This document shows, in pieces, positions 43,121-52,040 of a stretch of 64,000 bases of DNA (positions within the stretch are counted from its first letter, which is position 1; each line of letters opens with the position of its first letter). Source of the stretch: Bog-756 sp963699345 (lineage in GTDB: Bacteria; Actinomycetota; Acidimicrobiia; Acidimicrobiales; RAAP-2). The DNA is taken from assembly GCA_963699345.1 (NCBI GenBank), contig CAVOTL010000007.1:744001-808000 (forward strand), written 5' to 3'. The translations under genes were made by a program, and so were the position numbers. Below the pieces are notes generated by a model. It was not told where the DNA came from. It ran no database searches and was given only the letters and a program-made list of their open reading frames with translations.

Positions 43121-44449
43121 CTACCCGAAGGGATTGCCCATGGGGTGGAGGATGTCCGTGAGCAGGGCCGGGATGATGAGGACGGCCAGGAACAACATGA
43201 ACGCCCAGGTGAACGGCATCAACTTGGCGACGTCGGCGTGGTACATGACGCGGCGGCGCCCGGTGCGGATCTTCTCGTAGACGGCGATGGCCACGTGACC
43301 GCCGTCGAGGGGGAGCATCGGGAAGAGGTTGAACACCCCGAAGAAGATGTTGATGACGATCAGGATGTACAGGAAGTCGCCGATCCCGGCCTGGAGCGCG
43401 TCGGTCGCCGTCTGGCCGATGCCCACGATCGACTGGGCCCGGGTGCCGTCCGCCGCCGCCTGACTGGCGGCCTTGGCGCTCGTGACCTGGTCGAAGCGTT
43501 GCGCGATCCCGCTGGGCGAGAACAGGTGGCCGATTCCGGCCATCGAGGCCCACACCACGCGGCCCATCTGGGCCCCGGTGGAGGTGACGGCGCTCAGGGG
43601 CGACCGGGTCTCCACCGGCGACCCCAGACTGACTCCGATGAGCCCGTAGGGGGCCGAGCCGTGTGGCGCCACGGCGCCCGGCTCGTGCTCGATCCGTCCG
43701 TTGGCGGGGGTGACCGTCAGCGTCCGTCGGGAGCCGTCACGCTCGACCACGATGGTCACCGGCTGGTCGGGATGGTCCTGGATCGCCGAGGTGAGGGTGG
43801 TCAGGTCGCCCCCGATCGCCTTGCCGTCGACCGACACCACGACGTCGCCGGGTCGGATGCCCCCGGCACCGGCCGGGCTGGCCTGGTCGCCCACCGCGTG
43901 CAGACCCTGGACCTGGACCTGGTTCGAGTTGGGGATCCCGACGAAGGCCAGCAGGACCCACAGGAGCAGGAAGGCGAGCAGGAAGTGCACGGCCGACCCC
44001 GCCACCGCCACCAGGAGTCTGGAATGGAACGGCTTGTCCCGGTAGACCCGGCCCTCGTCGGCCGGATCGACCTCCTCGAGGTTGGTCATCCCGGGGATCT
44101 TCACGTAGCCGCCCAGCGGCAGCGCCTTGATCCCGTACTCGGTCTCCCCCCGTCGGAACGACCAGAGGCGGGGACCGAAGCCCACGAAGTACTCGGTCAC
44201 CTTCATGCCACCGTGCTTGGCCGCGAGGAAGTGGCCCAGCTCGTGGAGCATCACGATCACGATGATCGAGACCACCACCACGAGCAGGTCCACGTAACCG
44301 GTGAAGATGGCGAGGAGCACGATCACGGTGATCGCACCCACCAGCTCGCCGGCCAGGCGTCGGGCAGACTTCTCGGCGCCGACGGGTCCCAACGGCTCCG
44401 TCGGCGCCTCGGCATCCTCGGGCACCGGTCGGGTCTCGGTCGTGCTCAT
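43121..44449 (-). CDS. rseP: Site-2 membrane metalloprotease (RseP/Rip1-like)
   Basis: 442 residues. The zinc motif HELGH lies at residues 69-73 in a transmembrane helix (IIVIVMLHELGHFLAAKHGG) and the second metal-ligand motif is NLFPMLPLDGGHV near residue 390. A PDZ domain with GIRPGDVVVSVDGKAIGG lies between (about 190-260). Four membrane segments. It should cut anti-sigma factors or other single-pass proteins within the membrane. ATG 44449 overlaps the dxr stop by four bases. The first 35 residues are acidic and soluble. Confidence 0.94.
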   Translation of the reverse strand: MSTTETRPVPEDAEAPTEPLGPVGAEKSARRLAGELVGAITVIVLLAIFTGYVDLLVVVVSIIVIVMLHELGHFLAAKHGGMKVTEYFVGFGPRLWSFRRGETEYGIKALPLGGYVKIPGMTNLEEVDPADEGRVYRDKPFHSRLLVAVAGSAVHFLLAFLLLWVLLAFVGIPNSNQVQVQGLHAVGDQASPAGAGGIRPGDVVVSVDGKAIGGDLTTLTSAIQDHPDQPVTIVVERDGSRRTLTVTPANGRIEHEPGAVAPHGSAPYGLIGVSLGSPVETRSPLSAVTSTGAQMGRVVWASMAGIGHLFSPSGIAQRFDQVTSAKAASQAAADGTRAQSIVGIGQTATDALQAGIGDFLYILIVINIFFGVFNLFPMLPLDGGHVAIAVYEKIRTGRRRVMYHADVAKLMPFTWAFMLFLAVLIIPALLTDILHPMGNPFG

Positions 44450-45687
44450 GGCGCCTCCCGGGTGGCGACCACCCGGGTGGCCAGTCGTCGGGCCGTCGCA
44501 TCGGCGTCGAGCACGTCGTCGACGGTACGACGTCCCGACGGGGTCGCCACGTCGTACCGGTCGAGGGAGTCGGCGACCACCGCGGCGATCGTCGACCAGG
44601 CGATCCGGCCGTCGAGGAACGCCCCGACGGCCACCTCGTTGGCCGCATTGAGCCAGGCGGGGGCGAGGTCGCCGGTCCGTCCGGCGCGGTAGGCGAGATC
44701 GAGACAGGGGAAGGTCGATCGGTCCGGTGGCTCGAATTCGAGGACCGAGAGCGCGGTCCAGTCGATGGCCCCGAAGGGCGAGGCGAGTCGGGCCGGGTAG
44801 GCCAGCGCGTACCCGATGGGGAGTCGCATGTCCGGCAGCGACAGCTGGGCGACCACGGCACCGTCCACGTACTCGACCATCGAGTGCACGATGGACTGCG
44901 GGTGCACCACGACGTCGATGGCGTCGTAGGGCACGCCGAACAGTTCGTGGGCCTCGATGACCTCGAGACCCTTGTTCATCAGCGTCGAGGAGTCCACGGT
45001 GATCTTCGGCCCCATGGACCAGGTCGGATGGGCGAGCGCCTCGTCGACGCCGACGGCCGCCAGTTCGTCGGCCTTCCGACCCCGGAACGGGCCACCCGAG
45101 GCGGTCAGCAGCAGTCGGGCGACGTCCACGGCCCGGCCGGCCCGCAGGCACTGGTGCACGGCGCAGTGTTCGGAGTCGACCGGGAGGATCTCCGCACCGG
45201 GGGTGTTCCGCACCGTGGCCACCACCGGCGCTCCGGCGATGATCGACTCCTTGTTGGCGAGGGCCAGGCGGCGGCCCGCCTCCAGGGCGGCCAGGGTGAC
45301 CGGAAGGCCGGCGAACCCCACTACGCCGTTCACCACCACCTCGGCCTCGGTGGCGATGGAGGCGAGCCCGTCCGGGCCGGCGAGCACCTCGGTGCCCCGG
45401 GGGAGCCGTCGCGACAGTTCGGCGGCGAGGGTGGCGTCACCGATGGCCACCACCTCGGGTCGGAAGGCGAGCGCCTGTTCCACCAGGAGATCGGCCGACC
45501 GTTGGGCGCCCAGGGCCACGACCCGGTAGCGCCCGGGATCCTCGGCCACCACGTCGAGCGTCTGGGTCCCGATCGAACCGGTCGAGCCCACCACGCTGAC
45601 CGTGACGAGGCCGTCCGGGCGGGGGGACGACACGTCGGGGGATCCTCCGGTGGGCGGGGTCATCCCTCCAGCCTGCCCGATGTTCAC
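44446..45687 (-). CDS. dxr: 1-deoxy-D-xylulose-5-phosphate reductoisomerase
   Basis: 413 residues. VSVVGSTGSIGTQTLDVV is the NADPH-binding motif; LANKESIIAG, LPVDSEHCAVHQCL with the metal-binding acidic residues, LTASGGPFRG (the flexible active-site loop region) and MGPKITVDSSTLMNKGLEVIEAH complete the catalytic domain. It converts DXP to MEP, the first committed step of non-mevalonate isoprenoid synthesis. The first 27 residues before the Rossmann strand are extra; ATG 45687 is chosen because it overlaps the cdsA stop (ATGA). Confidence 0.96.
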   Translation of the reverse strand: MNIGQAGGMTPPTGGSPDVSSPRPDGLVTVSVVGSTGSIGTQTLDVVAEDPGRYRVVALGAQRSADLLVEQALAFRPEVVAIGDATLAAELSRRLPRGTEVLAGPDGLASIATEAEVVVNGVVGFAGLPVTLAALEAGRRLALANKESIIAGAPVVATVRNTPGAEILPVDSEHCAVHQCLRAGRAVDVARLLLTASGGPFRGRKADELAAVGVDEALAHPTWSMGPKITVDSSTLMNKGLEVIEAHELFGVPYDAIDVVVHPQSIVHSMVEYVDGAVVAQLSLPDMRLPIGYALAYPARLASPFGAIDWTALSVLEFEPPDRSTFPCLDLAYRAGRTGDLAPAWLNAANEVAVGAFLDGRIAWSTIAAVVADSLDRYDVATPSGRRTVDDVLDADATARRLATRVVATREAP

Positions 45688-47738
45688 CCGATATTGAGGG
45701 CGCGTACCAGGTAGTAGGTGGCCGGCAGCACGAAGATGAGGGCGTCGACCCGGTCCAGGACTCCGCCGTGGCCCGGCAGCAGCGTGCCCATGTCCTTCAG
45801 ACGCAGGTCCCGCTTGAGCAGTGACTCGCAGAGGTCACCGAGGGGCGCCACCACGGCGACGACGATGCCGAGCACGGCGGCGTTGGCCGCCGTCCACGGG
45901 TGGATGGCCCCGACGGCCACCGTCGACACCAGGACGGAGGCCACCGCCCCGCCGGCCAGACCCTCCCACGTCTTGTTGGGGCTCACGTTGGGCGCCAGCT
46001 GGTGGCTCCCGACCCAGCGGCCCACCACGAGGGCGCCGACGTCGTTGGCCACCGTGGCGATGATGGCGCCCAGGAGGAAGGCGATCCCGTGCCGGTCGGG
46101 GAAGAGGGACGGGCACAGCAGCAGTCCGGCGAACGAGCCCAGGAGCCCCACCCAGCCGACCACCAGCAGCGTCGAGGCGGTCCCGGCCACCGCGGAGCCG
46201 CGCTCCACCCCGAACAGGTACCAGAGCAGGGTGAAGACGGTGATGAGGACCATCACCAGCGGAAGAGCGGCGACGCCCTTGTTGTACGCGCCCAACGTCA
46301 GGGCGATGGTTCCGGCCAGGCCGAGCAACGTGGCCGGTCGCCAGCCCGCCCGGCGCAGCACCGCGAACGCCTCCCCCGCGGCGAAGGTCACGACCAGCAG
46401 GCAGAGGATGACGGACGTGACGGTGCCGACCTTGAAGGCGGCGAGCGCGACGACGGCCACTGCCACCCCGGTGCCCACCCGAACCCCGGTGCTGCTCCCG
46501 CCCGTCTCGTCGGCGTGGCGGGTCCGCTCCGGAACCGGCTCGGGGGGACCGCCGCCGGTGACCTCCGGTGCGTAGTTGGAACTCGAGCGGGGCGGCCGGT
46601 CGGGTGTCGGCTCCTTGCGGGTCCGGCGACGGAAGCGGGAGCCGGCCCACTCGTCCTCGTCCACCGTCTCGGCGGGCGCCGGCTGGCTGGCCTGGTCCTG
46701 CTCCTCCACGGCCGCCCGGTCGGCGGCGGCCAGGCCGGCGAGGCCGGCCTTCCGGCGACCCGCGCCCGGAACGTCCACCACCGACGCCCCCGGCGGCTCC
46801 GCGGCCAGCGGCTCCCCCACCGGCGCGACATCGTCGTCGGGCCGTTTGGCCTTCAGCCGGTCCGGGCGGAGTCCGGCACGCCGCGCCCGTCCCACCCGGG
46901 GGGTGCCCGAGGGTCGCGCCGGGTCCACCTCCACCACGGCCGCCGATGCGCCGACAGTGCCGGGATCCGCGCCCACGGCCGGCGTGACACCGGTGGGATC
47001 GGGATCGACCTCGGGCTCGTCGGGGCGCGCACCGGTGGCCGCCACCTCGTCGGGCCGGGCCCCGGCGGCCGCCACATCGGCCACGAGGAAGACCGACGTG
47101 GCCTCCCCCGTCTCGTCGTCGGGAATGACCGGGGCGTCCGTACGGGGCGCCGGGACGTCGGGGGCGTCGCCCCCGTCCCGGACCACCTCGACCGGCTCGG
47201 TCACCGGATCGGAGGACGTCGAACCCGGACCGGGCTGGCCGGGCCGGACCGAGGAGAGGTCGAACTCCCACGGGCGGAGCTCCTCGTCCACCCCGCCCGA
47301 CTCGTCCAGGGCGCCGAGCGAGGCCTGCTCGCCGCTGAACATCGACGGCTCGAACTCCTCTTCGTGGGCCACCCAGTCCGCGTCCTCCTCGCGCCAGGTG
47401 GGCGGGAGGATGGAGGTCGACTCCCCCTCGTCACGGGCCAGCACCGCCGGGACCTGGCCGGTGGGCGGTTCGGTCCAATGCGGCAGTTCGGTCGGCGGAG
47501 GCGTGGAGGCCTCGTCCTGATCGCCCGTCGACGGCTCGTCCAGGATCCGGACCGAGCCGTGAGGGGTGGCGTCGGGAGCGACGTGGGCGGGAGGGACGAC
47601 GGGGATCTCGGAGGTGATCTCGGCCGCCGTCTCGGCGCCGATGATGCGCACCCCACCGGTGGAGCTACCGGTCCGCGCGGGGCGCGGCGGCGCGTCCCGC
47701 GTCGTCTCCTCGTCTCCCTCGTCCGGGCCGTGCTCCAC
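45684..47738 (-). CDS. cdsA: Phosphatidate cytidylyltransferase with long hydrophilic N-terminal extension
   Basis: 684 residues, over twice the normal size. The C-terminal 270 residues are a standard CdsA with about eight membrane helices and the signature CESLLKRDLRLKDMGTLLPG followed by HGGVLDRVD. It makes CDP-diacylglycerol from phosphatidate and CTP for phospholipid synthesis. The N-terminal 410 residues are rich in Glu, Asp, Pro and Thr and appear disordered, with a few basic patches near residues 285-330. The reading frame is continuous and codon third positions stay GC, so the extension is likely translated; an internal start close to the first helix cannot be excluded. Its function is unknown. 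Confidence 0.9.
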   Translation of the reverse strand: MEHGPDEGDEETTRDAPPRPARTGSSTGGVRIIGAETAAEITSEIPVVPPAHVAPDATPHGSVRILDEPSTGDQDEASTPPPTELPHWTEPPTGQVPAVLARDEGESTSILPPTWREEDADWVAHEEEFEPSMFSGEQASLGALDESGGVDEELRPWEFDLSSVRPGQPGPGSTSSDPVTEPVEVVRDGGDAPDVPAPRTDAPVIPDDETGEATSVFLVADVAAAGARPDEVAATGARPDEPEVDPDPTGVTPAVGADPGTVGASAAVVEVDPARPSGTPRVGRARRAGLRPDRLKAKRPDDDVAPVGEPLAAEPPGASVVDVPGAGRRKAGLAGLAAADRAAVEEQDQASQPAPAETVDEDEWAGSRFRRRTRKEPTPDRPPRSSSNYAPEVTGGGPPEPVPERTRHADETGGSSTGVRVGTGVAVAVVALAAFKVGTVTSVILCLLVVTFAAGEAFAVLRRAGWRPATLLGLAGTIALTLGAYNKGVAALPLVMVLITVFTLLWYLFGVERGSAVAGTASTLLVVGWVGLLGSFAGLLLCPSLFPDRHGIAFLLGAIIATVANDVGALVVGRWVGSHQLAPNVSPNKTWEGLAGGAVASVLVSTVAVGAIHPWTAANAAVLGIVVAVVAPLGDLCESLLKRDLRLKDMGTLLPGHGGVLDRVDALIFVLPATYYLVRALNIG

Positions 47739-47840
47739 GTTCTCTGCTACCTCCCCAGGATCGGGCCATCGGGCCGGCCCATGTCGTTGCCGGACCGGAT
47801 GCCGGGCCGGTGTCGTGTCCGGACGTTCGTCCGGTCGCCG

Positions 47841-48410
47841 TCAGATCTCGAGGAGCTCCTGCTCCTTGTGGGCGAGCAGACGGTCGATGGCCGCCACGTT
47901 GTCCTGCGTGATCTTGTCCAGGTCCTTCTCTACCCGCTCCAGCTCGTCGGTCGAGAGTTCCCCGTCCTTCTGCATCGCCTCGAGCTCCTGGCGGGCGTTG
48001 CGACGCATGTTGCGCACCGCCACCCGACCGTCCTCCGCCTTCTGCTTGACCACCTTGACGAGCTCCTTGCGGCGCTGCTCGGTCGGCACGGGGAACGACA
48101 ACCGGATGACGGTTCCGTCGTTCGACGGGGTGATCCCCAGGTCGGAGCTCTGCAGCGCCTTCTCGATGGCCGCCAGGGAGCTCTTGTCGTAGGGCGACAC
48201 CACCAGGAGGCGAGCTTCGGGGACGCTGAAACCGGCCATCTGGCGCAACTCGGTCTCGGTGCCGTAGTAGTCGACCTTCAGGTGCTCCACCAGGGCCGGG
48301 GTGGCCCGGCCGGTGCGGATGGCACTGAATTCGGCCTGCGTGTGCTCCACCGCCTTGGTCATGTGTTCGGTGGCATCGGACACCACGAGTGCGATCAGAT
48401 CGTCATCCAT
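47841..48410 (-). CDS. frr: Ribosome recycling factor
   Basis: 189 residues, the normal size. AEFSAIRTGRATPALVEHLKVDYYG near the N-terminus and PTEQRRKELVKVVKQKAEDGRVAVRNMRR in the long helical arm are characteristic. It splits post-termination ribosomes with EF-G. ATG 48410 gives the standard MDDDLIALVV start; an upstream in-frame extension to 48446 is rejected. The order tsf-pyrH-frr-cdsA is conserved. Confidence 0.97.
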   Translation of the reverse strand: MDDDLIALVVSDATEHMTKAVEHTQAEFSAIRTGRATPALVEHLKVDYYGTETELRQMAGFSVPEARLLVVSPYDKSSLAAIEKALQSSDLGITPSNDGTVIRLSFPVPTEQRRKELVKVVKQKAEDGRVAVRNMRRNARQELEAMQKDGELSTDELERVEKDLDKITQDNVAAIDRLLAHKEQELLEI

Positions 48411-48471
48411 TAGCGGTCCAGCGTAGCCATCGTGATCGGGGCGCACCGGGGGAGGTCTGCGAACTGGGGAT

Positions 48472-49197
48472 TCATCGGACGAGCGTGCCGATCGACTCCC
48501 CGCCGAGCGCCTTGCGGATGTTGCCCGGCTCCATCAGGTCGAACACCCGGATCGGCAGACCGTTGTCCTTGCAGAAGGTGATGGCGGTGAGGTCCATCAC
48601 CCGGAGGTCCTTCGCCACCACGTCCATGAAGGAGATCTCGTCGTAGCGGGTGGCCGTCGGGTCGATCCGGGGGTCGGCGGAGTAGACGCCGTCCACTCCG
48701 CCGTGGGTCCCCTTGCACAGCAGCTCGGCCTCGATCTCCGCGGCCCGGAGGGCCGCCGAGGTGTCGGTCGTGAAATAGGGGTTGCCCATCCCCGCCGCGA
48801 AGACCACGACCCGACTCTTCTCGAGATGCCGGATGGCCCGCCGTCGGATGTAGGGCTCGGCCACCTCCGCCATCTGGACCGCGGAGAGCACCCGGGTGGC
48901 CTGACCGTGGTGCTCGAGCGCGTCCTGCAGGGCCAGGGCGTTGATCACGGTGCCGAGCATCCCCATGGTGTCCGAGGTGGCCCGGTCCATCCCCGCACCG
49001 GCGCCCGTCGTCCCCCGCCAGATGTTGCCGCCACCGACCATGACAGCCAGCTCGATGTCGAGCTCCTCACGGGTCTCGGCGATCTCCCGGGCCAATTGCT
49101 CGACCGCGGTGGCGTCGATGGTCTCGTCCGACGCCGACGAGGCCAGGGCCTCGCCCGACAGCTTCAAGATGATGCGTGGTCTGTGGCCCACCGTCAC
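48472..49197 (-). CDS. pyrH: UMP kinase
   Basis: 241 residues of the amino-acid-kinase fold. RIILKLSGEAL, VMVGGGNIWRG, AGMDRATSDTMGMLGTVINAL, and AAGMGNPYFTTDTSAALRAAEI are the phosphate- and nucleotide-binding stretches of bacterial PyrH. It phosphorylates UMP to UDP as a hexamer regulated by GTP and UTP. The GTG start at 49197 directly abuts the tsf stop. Confidence 0.97.
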   Translation of the reverse strand: MTVGHRPRIILKLSGEALASSASDETIDATAVEQLAREIAETREELDIELAVMVGGGNIWRGTTGAGAGMDRATSDTMGMLGTVINALALQDALEHHGQATRVLSAVQMAEVAEPYIRRRAIRHLEKSRVVVFAAGMGNPYFTTDTSAALRAAEIEAELLCKGTHGGVDGVYSADPRIDPTATRYDEISFMDVVAKDLRVMDLTAITFCKDNGLPIRVFDLMEPGNIRKALGGESIGTLVR

Positions 49198-49992
49198 TCA
49201 GTCGCCGACGACGACCTGGGCGAACTCCGTCACCGTGGCATCGCCGAGCAACTTGGCGATCGTCTGCTTCTCGTCCTTGATGAAGGGCTGGTCGACCAGG
49301 ACCCGCTCCTTGTACCAGCCGTTCAGCCGGCCCTCGACCACCTTGGGCAGCGATGCCTCGGATTTGCCCTCGTTGAGAGCGATCCTCTCGATCGTCTCGC
49401 GCTCGGCGGCGACGTCCGCCTCGGGCACGTCCTCCCGGTTGATGTACAGCGGACGGGCGAAGGCGATGTGGGCGGCGATGTCGTGGGCCAGCTCCTTGTC
49501 GCCCCCGGCCACGGCCACGGCCACGGCGTTCACGCCGCGGCCCGCCTGGAGGTGGAGGTACGAGTCGACGGCGCCGTCGGCCGGTGCCTCGATGCGCACG
49601 ACCCGACCGACGGAGATGTTCTCCTTGAGCTTGACCTTCATGCCGTCGAGCTCGTCGGAGCGCTCCGACACGGCGTCGGCGCCCTTGGTCGCGACCAGGT
49701 CGGCGAGTTCGTTGGCGAAGGCGACGAACTCCTCGGACTTGGCCACGAAGTCCGTTTCCGAACGCAGCTGGACGATGGAGACGACGTCATCCGCGGTACC
49801 GATGGCGACGGCCCCTTCCGAGGCCTCGCGGTCGGCCCGCTTCGCCTGGCTGGCGAGCCCCTTCTCCCGTAGCCAGGTGACGGCGCGATCCATGTCGCCG
49901 TCGTTCTCCTCGAGCCCACGCTTGGCGTCGAGCATCCCGACGCCGGTGAGCTGGCGGAGCTTCTGGACGTCCTTGGCGGTGAATGCGGGCAC
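49198..49992 (-). CDS. tsf: Elongation factor Ts
   Basis: 264 residues. AKDVQKLRQLTGVGMLDAKRGL is the N-terminal UBA-like domain; VSIVQLRSETDFVAKSEEFVAF carries the TDFVA motif that contacts EF-Tu; two dimer-like core subdomains follow and the end has KTLREQAV-type sequence replaced by DEKQTIAKLLG. It exchanges GDP for GTP on EF-Tu. GTG 49992 is two bases after rpsB. Confidence 0.97.
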   Translation of the reverse strand: MPAFTAKDVQKLRQLTGVGMLDAKRGLEENDGDMDRAVTWLREKGLASQAKRADREASEGAVAIGTADDVVSIVQLRSETDFVAKSEEFVAFANELADLVATKGADAVSERSDELDGMKVKLKENISVGRVVRIEAPADGAVDSYLHLQAGRGVNAVAVAVAGGDKELAHDIAAHIAFARPLYINREDVPEADVAAERETIERIALNEGKSEASLPKVVEGRLNGWYKERVLVDQPFIKDEKQTIAKLLGDATVTEFAQVVVGD

Positions 49993-49994
49993 GG

Positions 49995-50978
49995 TCAGAC
50001 CTCCTCGGTCGGAGTGGCGGTGGCCTCGGCCGGAGCTTCGGCGGTGGGCTCGGCCGCGGCCTCGGCGGTGGCCTCGGCCGGGGCTTCGACGGTGGGCTGG
50101 GCCGGAGCATCGGCGGTGGGCTGGGCCGGGGCCTCGGCGGTGGGCGCGGTCTCGGTCGGAGCCTCGGCGGTGGCATCCTGGGCCGCGGGCGGTGTGACCG
50201 GCGTAGCGGCCGCGGCCGGGGCGGCCGGAGCGGGAGTCTCGGCCGTCGGGGCCGGGGTGGCCGGCGCCTTCGGCGTCGGTGCCGGGCGATTCTGGGCGAT
50301 GAAGCGACCTTCGGTGACGGCATCGGCCACCACACGGCACAGCAGCGCACCGGAACGGATGGCGTCGTCGTTCCCCGGGATCACATGGGTGATCACGTCC
50401 GGGTCGCAGTTCGTGTCCACCACCGCGACGACCGGCAGCCCGAGCTTGTTCGCCTCGGTGACGGCGATGTGCTCCTTCTTGGTGTCGATCACGAAGATGG
50501 CGTCCGGAAGCTTGTCGAGGCCCCGGATGCCCCCGAGGTTGCGCTGGAGCTTCTCGAGCTCGCGGGTGTGGCGCAGGGCCTCCTTCTTCGGCATGGCGTC
50601 GAAGTCGCCGGCCTTCTGCATGGCCTCGAACTCCTTCATACGCTTCACGCGGGTCGAGACGGTCTGGAAGTTCGTCAGCATGCCGCCCAGCCAGCGCTCG
50701 TTGACGTAGGGCATGCCGCAGGCGTCGGCGTACACGGCCACGGGTCCCTGGGTCTGCTTCTTGGTTCCGACGAAGAGGATGGTGCCTCCGCCGGCGACGA
50801 GGTCCCGGATGTACCCGTAGGACTCCTCGATGCCCTTCATGGTCTGCTCGAGATCGATCAGGTAGATCCCGTTGCGCTCGCCGAGGATGAACCGGCGCAT
50901 CTTGGGGTTCCACCGACGGGTCTGGTGCCCGAAGTGGACGCCCGCGCCCAACAGCTGCTTCATGGTGACGACGGCCAT
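49995..50978 (-). CDS. rpsB: 30S ribosomal protein S2 with long Ala/Pro/Thr-rich C-terminal tail
   Basis: 327 residues; typical S2 is about 240-260. The first 232 residues are normal (VTMKQLLGAGVHFGHQTRRW, NGIYLIDLEQTMKGIEESY, KLPDAIFVIDTKKEHIAV, VDTNCDPDVITHVIPGNDDA). From about residue 233 a tail of some 95 residues consists almost only of Ala, Pro, Thr and Glu, with repeated units such as PTAEAPAEATAEA. The tail is encoded in frame by imperfect DNA repeats. S2 sits on the solvent side of the 30S head, so a flexible tail could project outward. AAGGAG precedes ATG 50978. Confidence 0.96.
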   Translation of the reverse strand: MAVVTMKQLLGAGVHFGHQTRRWNPKMRRFILGERNGIYLIDLEQTMKGIEESYGYIRDLVAGGGTILFVGTKKQTQGPVAVYADACGMPYVNERWLGGMLTNFQTVSTRVKRMKEFEAMQKAGDFDAMPKKEALRHTRELEKLQRNLGGIRGLDKLPDAIFVIDTKKEHIAVTEANKLGLPVVAVVDTNCDPDVITHVIPGNDDAIRSGALLCRVVADAVTEGRFIAQNRPAPTPKAPATPAPTAETPAPAAPAAAATPVTPPAAQDATAEAPTETAPTAEAPAQPTADAPAQPTVEAPAEATAEAAAEPTAEAPAEATATPTEEV

Positions 50979-51113
50979 ATGACTGCTCCTTGTGACGGTT
51001 TGGTCCTCCCCGGCTGCAGCACCCCGAAATTTTCGGGGCGACCGTGGACGCGGCCGGGTGCGTAGTAGGTACCGCTCGAGTGCCCCACCGGTCGGTGGGA
51101 CCCCGCCATGTTA
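50979..51113 (-). promoter_or_regulatory. Promoter and structured leader of the rpsB operon
   Basis: Minus-strand TAACAT (51113-51108) is a candidate -10. The resulting leader of about 120 bases contains two hairpins: CCCACC/GGTGGG at 51084-51099 and a CCCCGAAA/TTTCGGGG stem at 51022-51038, then AAGGAG before the start. S2 represses its own mRNA in other bacteria, so a binding site here is plausible but unproven. Confidence 0.45.
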
Positions 51114-51195
51114 GTGCCCGCCGCGGCACTCCTCCACTCGGGTGGTGGACCGGCCCGTCGTCCGGGGCTCCCGACCCCTCCGGGGCCGGCAGGGA

Positions 51196-52032
51196 TCAGC
51201 CGGCGGCCTGGGCGGCGGCGGGCGCCGGCGCTTTGGCCAACGACCGCCCCGCGCTCTCCGGACGGTCGGCCAGTTTGGCCCGCAGTTGGAGCACGGCCTT
51301 GGTGTGGATCTGGCACACCCGACTCTCCGTGACCCCGAGGATGTCGCCGATCTCGGCGAGGGTCAGGCCTTCGTAGTAGTAGAGCGTGAGCACCGTCTTC
51401 TCGCGGTCGGCCATTTCACTGACCGCTTTGACGAGGGCCTCCTTGGTCTCCTTCACCTCGAAGGTGTCCATGGGGCCGGCGGTCGCATCGGGGAGCGTCT
51501 CCCCGAGCGTCGACCGGTCGGAGTGGTCGCCGCCCCGGAACACCTCGTCGAGGGCGACGACGCCGACGAAGGAGATCTTCCGGAGCGCGGTCTGGAACTC
51601 CTCAGGGGTCATCTCCAGGTCGGCCGCCACCTCGGCGTCGGTGGGGGTCCGGTGGAGTGAGGCCTCGAGCTTGGAGTACGACTGCTCCACGGCCCGAGCC
51701 TTGGCCCGCACCGAACGTGGCACCCAGTCGATCGAACGCAGCTCGTCGATGATGGCGCCCTTGATCCGCGGCACCGCATAGGTCTCGAACTTGATGTTGC
51801 GGGCCGGCTCGAACCGTTCGATGGCGTCGATCAGTCCGATGATTCCGTAGCTGGCGAGGTCGGCCTCGTCCACGTGGCGGGGCAGTCCGACCGACACGCG
51901 GCCGGCCACGTACTTGACGACAGGGGCGTAGTGCACGATGAGCTGATCGCGCAGGGCCTTCGCGCCGGTCTTCTTGTAGTCGGCCCACAGGGCGTCGATG
52001 CCGTGTCCAGCCGAGTCGAGTTGCGTCGCCAA
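51196..52032 (-). CDS. whiG: RNA polymerase sigma factor of the WhiG/FliA (sigma-28) family
   Basis: 278 residues. Region 2 is seen in YAPVVKYVAGRVSVGLPRHVDEADLASYG and FEPARNIKFETYAVPRIKGAIIDELR; IDWVPRSVRAKAR is the sigma-28 hallmark after region 2.4; region 3 lies at PTDAEVAADLEM; region 4 has REKTVLTLYYYEGLTLAEIG and VTESRVCQIHTKAVLQLR. A short Ala/Pro tail is extra. It would direct transcription of motility or differentiation genes. TTG 52032 follows AAGGGG by four bases. xerC is eight bases upstream and rpsB lies downstream, as in other actinobacteria. Confidence 0.92.
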   Translation of the reverse strand: MATQLDSAGHGIDALWADYKKTGAKALRDQLIVHYAPVVKYVAGRVSVGLPRHVDEADLASYGIIGLIDAIERFEPARNIKFETYAVPRIKGAIIDELRSIDWVPRSVRAKARAVEQSYSKLEASLHRTPTDAEVAADLEMTPEEFQTALRKISFVGVVALDEVFRGGDHSDRSTLGETLPDATAGPMDTFEVKETKEALVKAVSEMADREKTVLTLYYYEGLTLAEIGDILGVTESRVCQIHTKAVLQLRAKLADRPESAGRSLAKAPAPAAAQAAG

Positions 52033-52040
52033 TTGTCCCC

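Noticed and set aside
39967..43161. A plus-strand open frame of over 1,000 codons opposite proS and ispG
   Set aside because: Complementary-frame artefact of high GC third positions; no start signal and no recognisable domain, while proS and ispG on the other strand are unmistakable.
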